DNA from: Arthrobacter tumbae
GTDB taxonomy: Bacteria; Actinomycetota; Actinomycetes; Actinomycetales; Micrococcaceae
Assembly: GCF_016907495.1 (NCBI RefSeq)
Contig: NZ_JAFBCC010000001.1
Location: 3,639,122-3,703,121, forward strand
Direction of reading: 5' to 3'
Length of the DNA stretch: 64,000 bases
The notes beneath the pieces were generated by a model, which saw nothing but the letters and a program-made list of their open reading frames with translations, searched no databases and had not been told where the DNA came from. Positions 29,724-38,584 of this stretch are shown one piece after another (position 1 is the first letter of the stretch; the number at the start of each line of letters is the position of its first letter). The translations under genes and the position numbers were made by a program.

Positions 29724-30775
29724 CAACACCTACCCTCAAACAGTCCACACTGCGCGAGCACACCCGCATCCACGGCCTGGGCATCTACCGGCCAGAGGTG
29801 ATTGTCACCAATGAGGACATTTGCCAGTGGATCGATTCGTCCGACGAATGGATCCGTCAACGAACCGGAATTGTCACCCGGCACCGCGCTGACAAGGACA
29901 CCAGTGTCATCGACATGGGAGAAGCAGCAGCGCGGGCCGCCCTCGCAGACGCAGGGATCGAAGCCTCGCAGCTGGGCGCCGTGCTGGTCTCGACCGTCAC
30001 CCACCCGTATGCCACCCCGTCCGCGGCCGCGCAACTGGCTGATCGTCTTGGCGCTACACCTGCGCCGGCTTATGACATCTCGGCTGCCTGCGCAGGTTAC
30101 TGCTACGGCATCGCCCAGGCCGATGCCCTGGTGCACGCAGGAACCGCCGAGTTCGTTTTGGTGGTCGGTGTGGAGAAGCTCTCCGATTTCATCGACAACA
30201 CGGAACGCACCATTTCCTTCCTGCTTGGGGATGGAGCCGGTGCCGTTGTCATTGGTCCCTCGGACTCGCCTGGTATCGGCCCTTCCGTATGGGGTTCGGA
30301 CGGCAGCAAACACGAGTCGATCCGCATGACTCATTCGCTGCTCGATGTGCGTGAACTTTCCCTTGCAGCGCTCTCGGAAGGCCCCGAAGCGCTCGCAGCC
30401 GCCGCGGAATCGGCTATCTGGCCCACCATGCGCCAGGACGGCCCGACCGTATTCCGGTGGGCGGTCTGGGAGATGGCGAAGGTTGCGCAACAAGCGCTCG
30501 ACGCCGCCGGCATCCGGGCCGAGGACCTCGTTGCCTTTCTTCCGCATCAGGCCAACATCCGCATCATTGATGAGATGGTGAAACAGTTGAATCTGCCTGA
30601 GCACGTTGCTGTCGCTCGGGACATCGTCGACGCCGGCAACACGTCCGCTGCCTCGATTCCCCTCGCTATGCACCGGCTGCTGTCCGAGAACCCGCACCTG
30701 AGCGGAGGGCTTGCCCTCCAGATCGGTTTCGGGGCCGGGCTGGTCTTCGGCGCCCAGGTGGTTGTCCTCCCATAG
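29720..30775 (+). CDS. fabH: Beta-ketoacyl-ACP synthase III
   Basis: A 351-residue condensing enzyme that starts fatty-acid chains from acyl-CoA and malonyl-ACP. The Cys-His-Asn triad is visible: ISAACAGYCYG, HQANIRI and GNTSAAS. In actinobacteria it typically prefers branched primers, but that is not readable here. It starts with GTG and is coupled to fabD; acpP follows after 77 bases. Confidence 0.95.
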   Translation: MTTPTLKQSTLREHTRIHGLGIYRPEVIVTNEDICQWIDSSDEWIRQRTGIVTRHRADKDTSVIDMGEAAARAALADAGIEASQLGAVLVSTVTHPYATPSAAAQLADRLGATPAPAYDISAACAGYCYGIAQADALVHAGTAEFVLVVGVEKLSDFIDNTERTISFLLGDGAGAVVIGPSDSPGIGPSVWGSDGSKHESIRMTHSLLDVRELSLAALSEGPEALAAAAESAIWPTMRQDGPTVFRWAVWEMAKVAQQALDAAGIRAEDLVAFLPHQANIRIIDEMVKQLNLPEHVAVARDIVDAGNTSAASIPLAMHRLLSENPHLSGGLALQIGFGAGLVFGAQVVVLP

Positions 30776-30852
30776 TTTTCCACTTCAGCCCGCAGCCCGC
30801 GGTCTGATCGAAACGATCCGGTATACACCGGACACAGAGAAAAGGAGCCATC

Positions 30853-31098
30853 ATGGCTAGCAACGAAGAAATCCTTGCAGGACTGGCAGAAATCGTTAAT
30901 GAAGAGACCGGTCTCGCGCCCGAGTCCGTGGAGACGGACAAGTCCTTCACGGACGATCTGGACATCGATTCCATCTCCATGATGACCATCGTTGTCAACG
31001 CCGAGGAGAAGTTCGGCGTGCGCATTCCGGACGAGGAAGTCAAGAACCTCAAGACCGTTGGCGATGCAGTGGACTTCATCGCCAACGCCCAGTCCTAG
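30853..31098 (+). CDS. acpP: Acyl carrier protein
   Basis: An 81-residue acidic four-helix carrier. The phosphopantetheine serine lies in LDIDSISMM, where the usual DSL is DSI. AAAGGAGCC precedes the ATG. It carries intermediates for FabD, FabH and FabF, whose genes flank it. Confidence 0.96.
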   Translation: MASNEEILAGLAEIVNEETGLAPESVETDKSFTDDLDIDSISMMTIVVNAEEKFGVRIPDEEVKNLKTVGDAVDFIANAQS

Positions 31099-31190
31099 CG
31101 GCGTGCGGCGATGGCTTTATGACCTCGTCATCGCCGCCTCATGAGGCACACCTTCCGCACGGAAACACCGACGCATCGAAAGAGTGAAGC

Positions 31191-32426
31191 ATGGCACGCA
31201 AAGTAGTCATCACCGGCTTGGGCGCCACAACACCCATCGGCGGCGATGTTCCCACCATGTGGGCAAACGCATTGAAGGGCGTCTCCGGCGCGCGCACCAT
31301 CGAGGCCGACTGGGTCGCGGAGTATGAGCTGCCGGTCACTTTCGCGGCCCAGGTTTCAACTCCGGCCAGCGAGGTTCTTTCCCGCGTCGAGGCCAAGCGT
31401 ATGGATCCCTCCACCCAGTTCGCGGTAGTTGCTGCCCGTGAGGCGTGGCGCGATTCCGGGATCGAAGAGGTCGACCACGACCGCTTCGCTGTGGCTTTCG
31501 CTACCGGAATCGGCGGCGTGTGGACGCTGTTGGATGCCTGGGACACCCTACGGGCCAAAGGTCCGCGAAGGGTCCTGCCGATGACGGTTCCCATGCTCAT
31601 GCCCAACGGCCCTGCAGCTGCCGTCAGTCTCGATCTCGGAGCTCGGGCCGGCGCGCACACTCCCGTGTCTGCGTGCGCATCCGGAACCGAAGCGCTCCAT
31701 CAGGGACTTGAACTGATCCGGTCCGGCAAGGCTGACGTGGTCATGTGCGGCGGTGCGGAGGCAGCGATTCACCCAATGCCGATTGCGGCGTTTGCATCCA
31801 TGCAGGCTCTGTCCCGTCGCAACGATGATCCCGAGCATGCCTCCCGCCCGTACGATGTGGACCGCGACGGCTTTGTGATGGGTGAGGGCGCGGGCGCATT
31901 GCTGCTCGAGGCGGAGGAGCATGCCCTGGCGCGCGGCGCACGGATCTACGGCGAGCTGGCAGGAACATCCGTAACTGCGGACGCCTACCACATCACCGCA
32001 CCGGATCCCGGGGGGTTGGGCGCTACCCGCGCTTTGAAGGCAGCAATGTTCGATGCGCGTGTCCAGCCGTCCGACATCGTGCACGTCAACGCTCATGCAA
32101 CATCCACGCCGGTCGGTGACCAGCCGGAATATGTAGCATTGAAGACCGCCCTGGGTAATCAGGTGGAATCGGTCGCCGTTTCGGCCACCAAGTCGCAGAC
32201 CGGGCATTTGCTTGGTGCGTCGGGCGCTGTTGAAGCCGTCATGACTGTGCTCGCCGTCTACGAGCGTAGGGCACCGGTCACCATCAACCTTGAGAACCAG
32301 GACCCGCAGATCCCGCTCGACGTGGTCACCTCCGCACGTGATCTGCCCGCCGGGGATGTCGTGGCTCTCAGCAACTCCTTTGGTTTCGGCGGCCACAATG
32401 CGGTCATCGTGGTGAAGAACGTCTAG
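31191..32426 (+). CDS. fabF: Beta-ketoacyl-ACP synthase II
   Basis: A 411-residue elongating condensing enzyme with a Cys-His-His triad: SACASGTEA (nucleophile Cys), HVNAHATSTPVGD (His) and SQTGHLLGASGAVE (Lys/His region). The C-terminal NSFGFGGHN is typical. It ends the fab operon, with a strong terminator 26 bases after the stop. Confidence 0.96.
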   Translation: MARKVVITGLGATTPIGGDVPTMWANALKGVSGARTIEADWVAEYELPVTFAAQVSTPASEVLSRVEAKRMDPSTQFAVVAAREAWRDSGIEEVDHDRFAVAFATGIGGVWTLLDAWDTLRAKGPRRVLPMTVPMLMPNGPAAAVSLDLGARAGAHTPVSACASGTEALHQGLELIRSGKADVVMCGGAEAAIHPMPIAAFASMQALSRRNDDPEHASRPYDVDRDGFVMGEGAGALLLEAEEHALARGARIYGELAGTSVTADAYHITAPDPGGLGATRALKAAMFDARVQPSDIVHVNAHATSTPVGDQPEYVALKTALGNQVESVAVSATKSQTGHLLGASGAVEAVMTVLAVYERRAPVTINLENQDPQIPLDVVTSARDLPAGDVVALSNSFGFGGHNAVIVVKNV

Positions 32427-32451
32427 CCTGCAGGAAGTTACACGAACAAGG

Positions 32452-32493
32452 AATGCGGCCCGGATACCAGTTGGTACCCGGGCCGCATTTTTT
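32452..32493. terminator. Intrinsic terminator after fabF
   Basis: Arms AATGCGGCCCGG and CCGGGCCGCATT pair exactly, with further TACC/GGTA pairing inside, and a run of T follows. It lies between convergent fabF and DUF3145 genes. Confidence 0.93.
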
Positions 32494-32528
32494 GTGGTGC
32501 TGCGAATTTTGTGGTGAAGCGAATCCAG

Positions 32529-33032
32529 CTAGCCGACCTGATGCAGCCAGCGCACGGGAGCGCCCTCTCCTGCATGCCGGAATGGTTCCAGTTCCTCATC
32601 CCATGATTCACCCAGCGCGAGGGATAGTTCATGGTAGACGGCCGCCGGATCGCCGGCCCCAGCCTCGTAGGCGTATCTGATGCGATCCTCGGTGACCATG
32701 ACGTTGCCGTGGACATCCGTGGTCGCGTGGAAAATGCCCAACTCCGGGGTATGCGACCAGCGACCGCCGTCAGCGCCGGCACTCTGCTCCTCAGTTACCT
32801 CGTACCGCAGGTGCGCCCAGCCCCGCAGCGCAGACGCCAACTTGGCTCCGGCCCCTTGCACGGCAACCCATGAAAGTTCTGCGCGGAACATTCCGGGCGC
32901 GGCAGGCTGCGGGGACCACTGCAGGTCCACGCGCTGGTCGATGACCGAGCCGACGGCCCACTCGATATGAGGGCACAGCGCAGAAGGGGCTGAGTGTATA
33001 TACAAAACACCGCGCGCCATCACAACAGACAT
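32529..33032 (-). CDS. DUF3145 family protein
   Basis: A 167-residue soluble protein of an actinobacteria-specific family found beside the fab operon. Visible conserved blocks are ARGVLYIHSAPSALCPHIEWAVG, WSPQPAAPGMFRAELSW, GWAHLRYEVTEE and YAYEAGAGDPAAVYHELSLALGE. Function is unknown. The ATG at 33032 is chosen because GGAGGATGGA lies directly before it; an ATG four codons upstream overlaps this site. Confidence 0.9.
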   Translation of the reverse strand: MSVVMARGVLYIHSAPSALCPHIEWAVGSVIDQRVDLQWSPQPAAPGMFRAELSWVAVQGAGAKLASALRGWAHLRYEVTEEQSAGADGGRWSHTPELGIFHATTDVHGNVMVTEDRIRYAYEAGAGDPAAVYHELSLALGESWDEELEPFRHAGEGAPVRWLHQVG

Positions 33033-33253
33033 TCCATCCTCCATAGCTGTAGGTACGTCTTCCCCAACGACCTTCAGTTTCGGGTGGCACTGTCTGAGTT
33101 GCAGTTCGGCGGTGACGCTCTCAGTGAGGTTCCACTGATGCCTCAGTCCACAAATATTCAAACTACGCTCATTCTGCCTCATGAACGCGAAACGCGCCAC
33201 TGTAATTACTCCCGCGACATTTGCCGCACGCCACCGGCACCAGCGCCAGCCGA

Positions 33254-34189
33254 TTACGCGCGTGGATGCGCCTGCTCGTAACTTCGGCGAAGCCGGTCTA
33301 CTGAAACGTGGGTATACAGCTGAGTGGTTGCCAGGCTTTGGTGCCCGAGGAGTTCCTGCACTGCCCGCAGATCCGCTCCGCCGTCCAACAGGTGGGTAGC
33401 GGCCGTATGGCGGAGGGCGTGCGGGCCTCGGGCACCGGTTCCATCGACCGCCGCAAGCAGTCTTTCCACGATTGACCGAGCCTGACGTTGGTCCAGGCGA
33501 CGCCCTCTCGGTCCGAGGAAGAGCGCGGCGCCGCTCGCAGGTCCGACCCAACGCTTCCTTCCGCGGGTCAGCCAGTCATTCAGTGCGTGAGCTGCCGGCA
33601 CGCCGTACGGCACCGTGCGCTCCTTGTTGCCCTTGCCAAGCACACGAACGGTGCGCCGTTCGTGGTCCAGGTCGTCGATGTCCAGTCCGACCATTTCACC
33701 GACCCTGATGCCGGACCCATAAAGCAGCTCAAGCACCGCACGCGAGCGTAGTGCTGCGGGGTCGCCTCCAAGCGCGGCCTTCTGAGTGGATGCCAACAAG
33801 GGCCTTAACTGGGTTTCTGACAGGACGTCAGGGAGTCCGTTCTGCCGGCGAGGAGCTTTCAGCCGGAGAGAAGGGTTGTCGCGCAAACAGCCCTCACGGG
33901 TGGCCCACGCAAGAAAATTGCGAACCGTTGCTGCACGCCGGGCGATGGTTGCCCGGGAGAGCCCTTGCTGATCAAGGGAACCAAGCCATGCGCGCAGGCA
34001 GCTCAAATCCACTTCTGCGAGATCTGCAATACTTCGCGAGGCCGCGAATGATGCAAAATCCTCAAGGTCTCCCCGGTAGGCACGCACGGTGTGGAGTGAA
34101 CGGCTCCGTTCACGGGACAGGTAGCGGATGAATCCCTCCGCTTCGCGGGCAAATGGAGGCGGAAACCCATCCCCCGGGGATCCACTCAT
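33254..34189 (-). CDS. xerC: Tyrosine recombinase XerC
   Basis: A 311-residue site-specific recombinase that resolves chromosome dimers at dif with XerD. The N-terminal SAM-like DNA-binding domain spans residues about 10-100, followed by the catalytic domain: SGIRVGEMVGL (Arg I), GKGNKERTVP (Lys), HALRHTAATHLL (His/Arg), LGHQSL (His) and the nucleophile in TTQLYTHVS. The start ATG at 34189 follows GGGGAG. Neighbourhood with dprA and comM is the usual chromosomal order, so this is the housekeeping enzyme, not the island integrase. Confidence 0.93.
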   Translation of the reverse strand: MSGSPGDGFPPPFAREAEGFIRYLSRERSRSLHTVRAYRGDLEDFASFAASRSIADLAEVDLSCLRAWLGSLDQQGLSRATIARRAATVRNFLAWATREGCLRDNPSLRLKAPRRQNGLPDVLSETQLRPLLASTQKAALGGDPAALRSRAVLELLYGSGIRVGEMVGLDIDDLDHERRTVRVLGKGNKERTVPYGVPAAHALNDWLTRGRKRWVGPASGAALFLGPRGRRLDQRQARSIVERLLAAVDGTGARGPHALRHTAATHLLDGGADLRAVQELLGHQSLATTQLYTHVSVDRLRRSYEQAHPRA

Positions 34190-34372
34190 GGCCTCACTCC
34201 CCGCTCTGCCTGTGATTGTGATGTACGCAATCGATACCTGAGGTACGCAGTCCAGTCTGCGCCAGTACGTGTTCTCTCTCAAGGAGGCGCACCGCCGCAC
34301 CCTGCAATTGCCCAGTACAGCCGAGCGGCGGCGCTAGGTTCACCTCGAGTCCGCTACATGCGCGCCGACCGT

Positions 34373-34939
34373 TCAGGCGGCGGCTCCGGCTGTTACCGCC
34401 GCCTCGAGTTCGAGCAACGCACGCTTGACGGCGACACCGGCTGCGTACCCGGTGATTGCTCCGCCCGCGCCCACTACACGGTGTCCCGGGATGATGAGCG
34501 ATAACGGATTAGCGCGCACAGCTGCCCCGACAGCCCGTCCCATCAATACATTGCCCAGGCCTTCCGCTATGTCCTTGTAGGTGCGGGTTTCCCCGTACGG
34601 AATGTCAGCGACCGCTTCCCAAACGGTGCGCTGGAAGTCCGTCCCGGCCGGCGGGTCATACGGCACAGGGTCAGCAACGGCCCCACTGAAGTACCCACGG
34701 AGCCAGTCACCCGTCCTACGGAACACCTCGGCTGCGGCTTCCTCATCGAAGGCCGGTGGCTCACCCTGCGCATCCTCGACGGAAGGAATCTGCTGAGAGT
34801 CTGCCTCGATGGGTAATCCCAGAAGAACGGGAGAGGGCTCCGGCGAGTGGTACTCGTGGTAGACCCCAACAAGCTTCTCGTTCCGGGCCACGAGAACCAG
34901 TCCCCCAATCGGGCTGTCGATGATCGTGAAAGTATTCAT
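34373..34939 (-). CDS. Alkyltransferase-like protein of the MGMT/Ogt family, catalytic Cys replaced by Gly
   Basis: A 188-residue protein with both the N-terminal ribonuclease-like and the C-terminal alkyltransferase domain of Ogt (TDFQRTVWEAVADIPYGETRTYKDIAEGLG, read in parts; then RAVGAAVRANPLSLIIPGHRVVGAGGAITGYAAG). The active-site PCHR is PGHR, coded GGA where TGC/TGT is expected, and the protein has no cysteine at all. It therefore cannot take an alkyl group by the usual suicide mechanism. Alkyltransferase-like (ATL) proteins have Trp or Ala here and flag lesions for nucleotide excision repair; this may be a Gly version. The start at 34939 follows AGGAGAGG. Confidence 0.9.
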   Translation of the reverse strand: MNTFTIIDSPIGGLVLVARNEKLVGVYHEYHSPEPSPVLLGLPIEADSQQIPSVEDAQGEPPAFDEEAAAEVFRRTGDWLRGYFSGAVADPVPYDPPAGTDFQRTVWEAVADIPYGETRTYKDIAEGLGNVLMGRAVGAAVRANPLSLIIPGHRVVGAGGAITGYAAGVAVKRALLELEAAVTAGAAA

Positions 34940-34994
34940 GGTTGTTCCTCTCCTGATGCTGTTGCTGCAGATCTGATACATCATGGCTGGACAT

Positions 34995-36200
34995 TCAGCG
35001 GTGGCGCTTCCGCCAGCCGCCGTCGTCGGCACGCTGGGCGAGTCCGTCCGTCTCAAGGCGGCCGAGGCCCGCGAGAACTCCCGGAACGCTGAGACCGGCA
35101 ACGGTTGCAAGTTTGTCGACCGTCGAAGATGCCCGAACGGGCAACGCGTCCAAAAGCAGTAGATCCTCCACAACCAGACCGTCGTGCAGGGATGGCAGCT
35201 CGGCGTGCTTCTTTTCGGTTTCCAGAGCGAATGGACCTGCGAGCTCCGCGACCTCGGCGGCGTCGGTCACACAGATTGCGCTGCCGTCCCTGAGGAGCCG
35301 GTGGCATCCGGCTGAGTTAGGGGACTGGACAGAGCCGGGCACTGCTCCGACCGCGCGGCCCAGGAGCGCCGCATGATGCGCCGTGCTGAGTGCTCCCGAA
35401 CGCCAGCGGGCTTCAACCACGACGGTGACGGAGCTGAGGGCGGCAATAAGCCGGTTCCGTTGGAGAAACCTGTAGCGCGAGGGTGATGACCCGGGGGGCA
35501 CCTCCGAGATCAATAGTCCGCGCTGTGCCACTTCGCGCAGCAGCCCTTCATTCCCGGCCGGGTAATAGCGATCGACACCACATGCCAGCACGCCCAGTGT
35601 GGGGAGGGGGTGGTCCTCCCTCGCCGTCACCAGCGCTCCGCGGTGAGCCTGCGCATCGATACCGTACGCTCCCCCCGACACCACCGTGAGGCCGCGGGCG
35701 ACCAGGCCTGCAGCGATTTCGGCAGTGACGGCTGTTCCGTAGCTTGTGCTGTCCCGTGACCCGACTACCGCGACCACGCGCTGCTGCGACGGAATGGCAA
35801 CGGGATTCTCACCGCGCACCCACAAGCACAAAGGCTCGCCCAACTGGAGATCTGCCAGTGCCGCGGGCCACCAGTCCGACTCCGGGATGAGGAGGGTGCC
35901 TCCAAATCGGCGCACCGTTTCCAGGTCTCTGAGGGGTGCGAGCGCGCCGACGCGGGTTTGCCAGCGGCCGATTGCATGAGTGAGGACATCCGTCCTCACC
36001 CGGTGTCCGCTTGCGTCCAGCACCTCGAGAAACGCGCGGTGTACCTGGGGGCCACAGTTTGTTCCGCCCGTTGCAATCCGCAGCGCCTCCACTGGACCTG
36101 CGGCAGCCACGAGAGCCAACCCGACGTTGTCCGAAGGTTCCAGCAGTCGAGCCAGTGCGGCACGGGCAACCTGCTCATCGCTCCACACGGAACCGTTCAT
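34995..36200 (-). CDS. dprA: DNA processing protein DprA
   Basis: A 401-residue protein with the Rossmann-like DprA/Smf core: VVGSRDSTSYGTAVTAEIA, VVSGGAYGIDAQAHRGAL and the LISEVPPGSSPSRYRFLQRNR block. The C-terminus has a winged-helix-like tail (LPVRASSTVDKLATVAGLSVPGVLAGLGRLETDGLA). DprA loads RecA on incoming ssDNA in transformation. Its ATG overlaps the comM stop by four bases, so it was translated from the comM transcript before the island cut comM. Confidence 0.94.
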   Translation of the reverse strand: MNGSVWSDEQVARAALARLLEPSDNVGLALVAAAGPVEALRIATGGTNCGPQVHRAFLEVLDASGHRVRTDVLTHAIGRWQTRVGALAPLRDLETVRRFGGTLLIPESDWWPAALADLQLGEPLCLWVRGENPVAIPSQQRVVAVVGSRDSTSYGTAVTAEIAAGLVARGLTVVSGGAYGIDAQAHRGALVTAREDHPLPTLGVLACGVDRYYPAGNEGLLREVAQRGLLISEVPPGSSPSRYRFLQRNRLIAALSSVTVVVEARWRSGALSTAHHAALLGRAVGAVPGSVQSPNSAGCHRLLRDGSAICVTDAAEVAELAGPFALETEKKHAELPSLHDGLVVEDLLLLDALPVRASSTVDKLATVAGLSVPGVLAGLGRLETDGLAQRADDGGWRKRHR

Positions 36201-36826
36201 GCCGCCTCCTCCTGGGCTCGAAAGAGCAGCGCTGTGGTGACGTCATCGGCGTTGGGAGAGGACCGACCGGTCAGGTCAGCGATTGTCCAGGCGACGCGGA
36301 GAACGCGGTCGTAGCCGCGTTTGGTGATGGCGGCCCGCTCCATCTTCTTGTCCACTGAAACGGTTGCCTTCCGGGTGAGTCTGAGTTCGTTGTGCAGCAG
36401 CGGGGCGGGAACCTCTGCGTTGGTGGAAAGCTCCCACTTGCTGAGCCGCTCGTGTTGAGCGGCACGTGCTGCCGCAACGCGCGTGGCCACGGCAGCGCTT
36501 GAGTCCGCCGTGGCTGTGCCGGAGAAATCCTGAAGCGCGACCCGGTGGACGGCCAGTTGCAGATCGACACGGTCAAGAAGCGGAGCGGACATCCGGTCAA
36601 AGTAGCGCCGGCGTTGCTGTGCTGAGCAGTGACAGTCGATACCCTTTCCCGTAGCCTGGCCGCACGGGCAGGGATTGGCGGCGAGAACCAACTGGAAGCG
36701 TGCAGGATACGTGGCTGTTCCGGCCGCCCGGTGGAGCACCAGTTCGCCGCTCTCCAGGGGTTCGCGGAGCGCATCCAGAATGCGGCGCTGGTATTCCGGT
36801 GCCTCAGCCCGCAATGGAAAGTACAC
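36197..36826 (-). pseudogene. comM: 3' remnant of comM (yifB), interrupted by island insertion
   Basis: These 209 codons match only the last third of the Mg-chelatase-like ATPase ComM/YifB, normally about 500 residues. The match starts at EAPEYQRRILDAL, just after the Walker B segment, and continues through VLAANPCPCG, LLDRVDLQLAV and the C-terminal Mg_chelatase domain. Walker A and B are missing, so the fragment cannot be an ATPase. Upstream of about 36806 the sequence no longer resembles comM. An in-frame GTG at 36826 could express the stub. dprA, coupled to it, may now depend on island-derived transcription. Confidence 0.9.
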
Positions 36827-36830
36827 CCCC

Positions 36831-36877
36831 GTAGGTGTGCTCCGATTCTACCTCGACTGCTTACACAGCACGCCTAC
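36831..36877. repeat. Imperfect inverted repeat near the island border
   Basis: GTAGGTGTGCT at 36831-36841 is the inverted match, with one mismatch, of AGCACGCCTAC at 36867-36877. It lies about 25 bases inside the island. Its span and symmetry would suit a recombinase arm site or an operator; neither is shown. Confidence 0.5.
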
Positions 36878-36971
36878 AACCGTCCGCGTTGGCCCGACCT
36901 GCATGTCCCAGTCTGACCAGGCGATGAGCACGCACATGATCACACCCCCCATCCACGCCTGTGACTACTAC

Positions 36972-38528
36972 TCAGCTCGCCTCGGTGAGCAATGGCGTGA
37001 GTCCAGTACGGATCGGCCGGGGCAGCGTTCTCAAGGTGAAGTCGGTGACCGACCAACGCGCTTCGTCGATGGGGATTGATCGGATCGCCTCGACGACTTC
37101 TGCTGCACCGTCGAGCGTGGTCTCGTTCTGCAGGATCTTGATGAGGACGTCGCGGACATGCCAGCGATTGTGGTGGGCTCCAAGGCGTGCCAAGGCCGCC
37201 ACGGTCTTCCCGAGCATGGGTGCGCTGCCCGTGGTGCCGACGACGCGCCGCATGAAGTTAGCGAGCGTGTCGCACGACTCGAAGGAGAAACTACCCGTTG
37301 CAACGTAGGAGCAGAAGCGTTCCATGACGCGCATGAACGCCGGTGCGTCTCGCTCCCAAAGGGAGCCGATCGACGAGGCACTCATCCAGGGCAAGACGCG
37401 CACCAGTGCCGACATGTCGTCGCGGTCATTCTCGTTGAGCGACTGGGCCCAGTCGAGGACCTCAACGAGATCCTCGAAGGTCGGTTTGCCCAGAATGCGG
37501 TCGCGAAGTCGCTCAGCCTGCTCTTCTCGGGTTTCCCACGACTGGTGGTCCTGTTCAGTGTCTATGGTCCGCTCGACGGCCTCACGAAATTCAGCGACCG
37601 ATTGGTATCGCATGGAGGGCGTGTTAGCGATTGCCTTCTCAATCACCGGGCGAAAGACGCCTGGAGTGATTTCGACGTTGACTGGCCACTCGCCAGTTAT
37701 CAGTTCCTGAAGCATCTTGCCCAGGCTGTAGATGTCCGACAGGTGGTTGGCCTGGCGGGCGTTCTGCCACTGCTCCGGTGCGGTGTAGACCCACGACCCC
37801 AGGCCCTGCCGGTAGGTAGAGGTCAGCGGATCAGTGTCACGCTCAGCCATGACCGCAAGGCCGAAGTCAGACACAGCCCAAGTGTCTGCCCCATCGTCAC
37901 CAGTTCCGAGTCGCAGAACGTTCCCGGGTTTCAGGTCGCGATGGAAGATCCCTTCTCCGTGGATGTAGTTCAAACCTGCGCAAACCTGCCGGATTATGTC
38001 GACGATCAGCGGGGGGTTGTCCTTCAAAAGGGACAGGTAGTCCGCCAGGCTGCCCTGCGCCAGCGGCATTGCGTACCACACCTTGCCGTCCCCGGTCTCA
38101 CCCTGAGCAAGTACCTGCACTACGTTGGGGTGAGAGAGTCTCTCCATGATCCGCAGCTCTCTCTGGAATCGCTTGATTGCTTCCTCTTCGACGCCGTCGA
38201 CGTTGCGGAGTATCTTGACCGCGATAGTCGCACCGGTCTTCTTGTCGCCGGCGCGGTAGACGTCCGCGAAGCCGCCGTGCCCGATCGTCTCGTCCTCACG
38301 CACGAATCGACCGCCCAGGGTGCGCTTCGCCTGCTCAGCGGAGGGCCGACCAGCTGAACGGCGCATGCCGGATTGGTTCCACTCACGCACCACGTCCAGG
38401 TCCCAGATCGGCCCCTGGGCGATCTCGCCGACGGCATCGGGGAAGTCGGGGCGCTGTCGGAGTGCCGTCACTCGTGACAGTGAGACGCCCAGCTCCTTGG
38501 CCACCTCGCTCGAACCACCCAGTCGCAT
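36972..38528 (-). CDS. Serine/threonine protein kinase with N-terminal DNA-binding-like domain
   Basis: A 518-residue cytoplasmic kinase. Residues 1-55 resemble a MerR/excisionase-like helix-turn-helix (SSEVAKELGVSLSRVTALRQR, then FPDAV...IWDLDVVREW). Residues about 75-330 form a complete Hanks kinase: IGHGGFADVY, Lys105 in IAVKIL, HRDLKPGNV with Asp198, DFGLA at 221-225 and APEQW. The C-terminal 180 residues look all-helical. There is no membrane anchor, unlike housekeeping PknA/B. It follows the type I restriction genes on the same strand by 56 bases and may act as a defence sensor or toxin. A GGAGGG site precedes the ATG. Confidence 0.88.
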   Translation of the reverse strand: MRLGGSSEVAKELGVSLSRVTALRQRPDFPDAVGEIAQGPIWDLDVVREWNQSGMRRSAGRPSAEQAKRTLGGRFVREDETIGHGGFADVYRAGDKKTGATIAVKILRNVDGVEEEAIKRFQRELRIMERLSHPNVVQVLAQGETGDGKVWYAMPLAQGSLADYLSLLKDNPPLIVDIIRQVCAGLNYIHGEGIFHRDLKPGNVLRLGTGDDGADTWAVSDFGLAVMAERDTDPLTSTYRQGLGSWVYTAPEQWQNARQANHLSDIYSLGKMLQELITGEWPVNVEITPGVFRPVIEKAIANTPSMRYQSVAEFREAVERTIDTEQDHQSWETREEQAERLRDRILGKPTFEDLVEVLDWAQSLNENDRDDMSALVRVLPWMSASSIGSLWERDAPAFMRVMERFCSYVATGSFSFESCDTLANFMRRVVGTTGSAPMLGKTVAALARLGAHHNRWHVRDVLIKILQNETTLDGAAEVVEAIRSIPIDEARWSVTDFTLRTLPRPIRTGLTPLLTEAS

Positions 38529-38561
38529 GAACCCTCCTGAAACAGTTGCTGTGGGTTCACC

Positions 38562-38572
38562 TTATCAGATAA
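38562..38572. promoter_or_regulatory. Palindrome upstream of the kinase gene
   Basis: TTATCAGATAA is a perfect odd palindrome 34 bases before the kinase start, in the short gap after hsdMS. It could be bound by the kinase's own N-terminal DNA-binding-like domain. Confidence 0.4.
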
Positions 38573-38584
38573 TGGTTGCGAGTA

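Noticed and set aside
33254..34189. XerC as the integrase of the island
   Set aside because: It is on the core side with xerC-dprA-comM order, typical for the housekeeping enzyme, and has the normal XerC length.
36800..36900. Tn7/AbaR-type transposon end in comM
   Set aside because: No TGT-type terminus with repeated transposase-binding sites is visible at the junction and no tni/tns gene is in the window.
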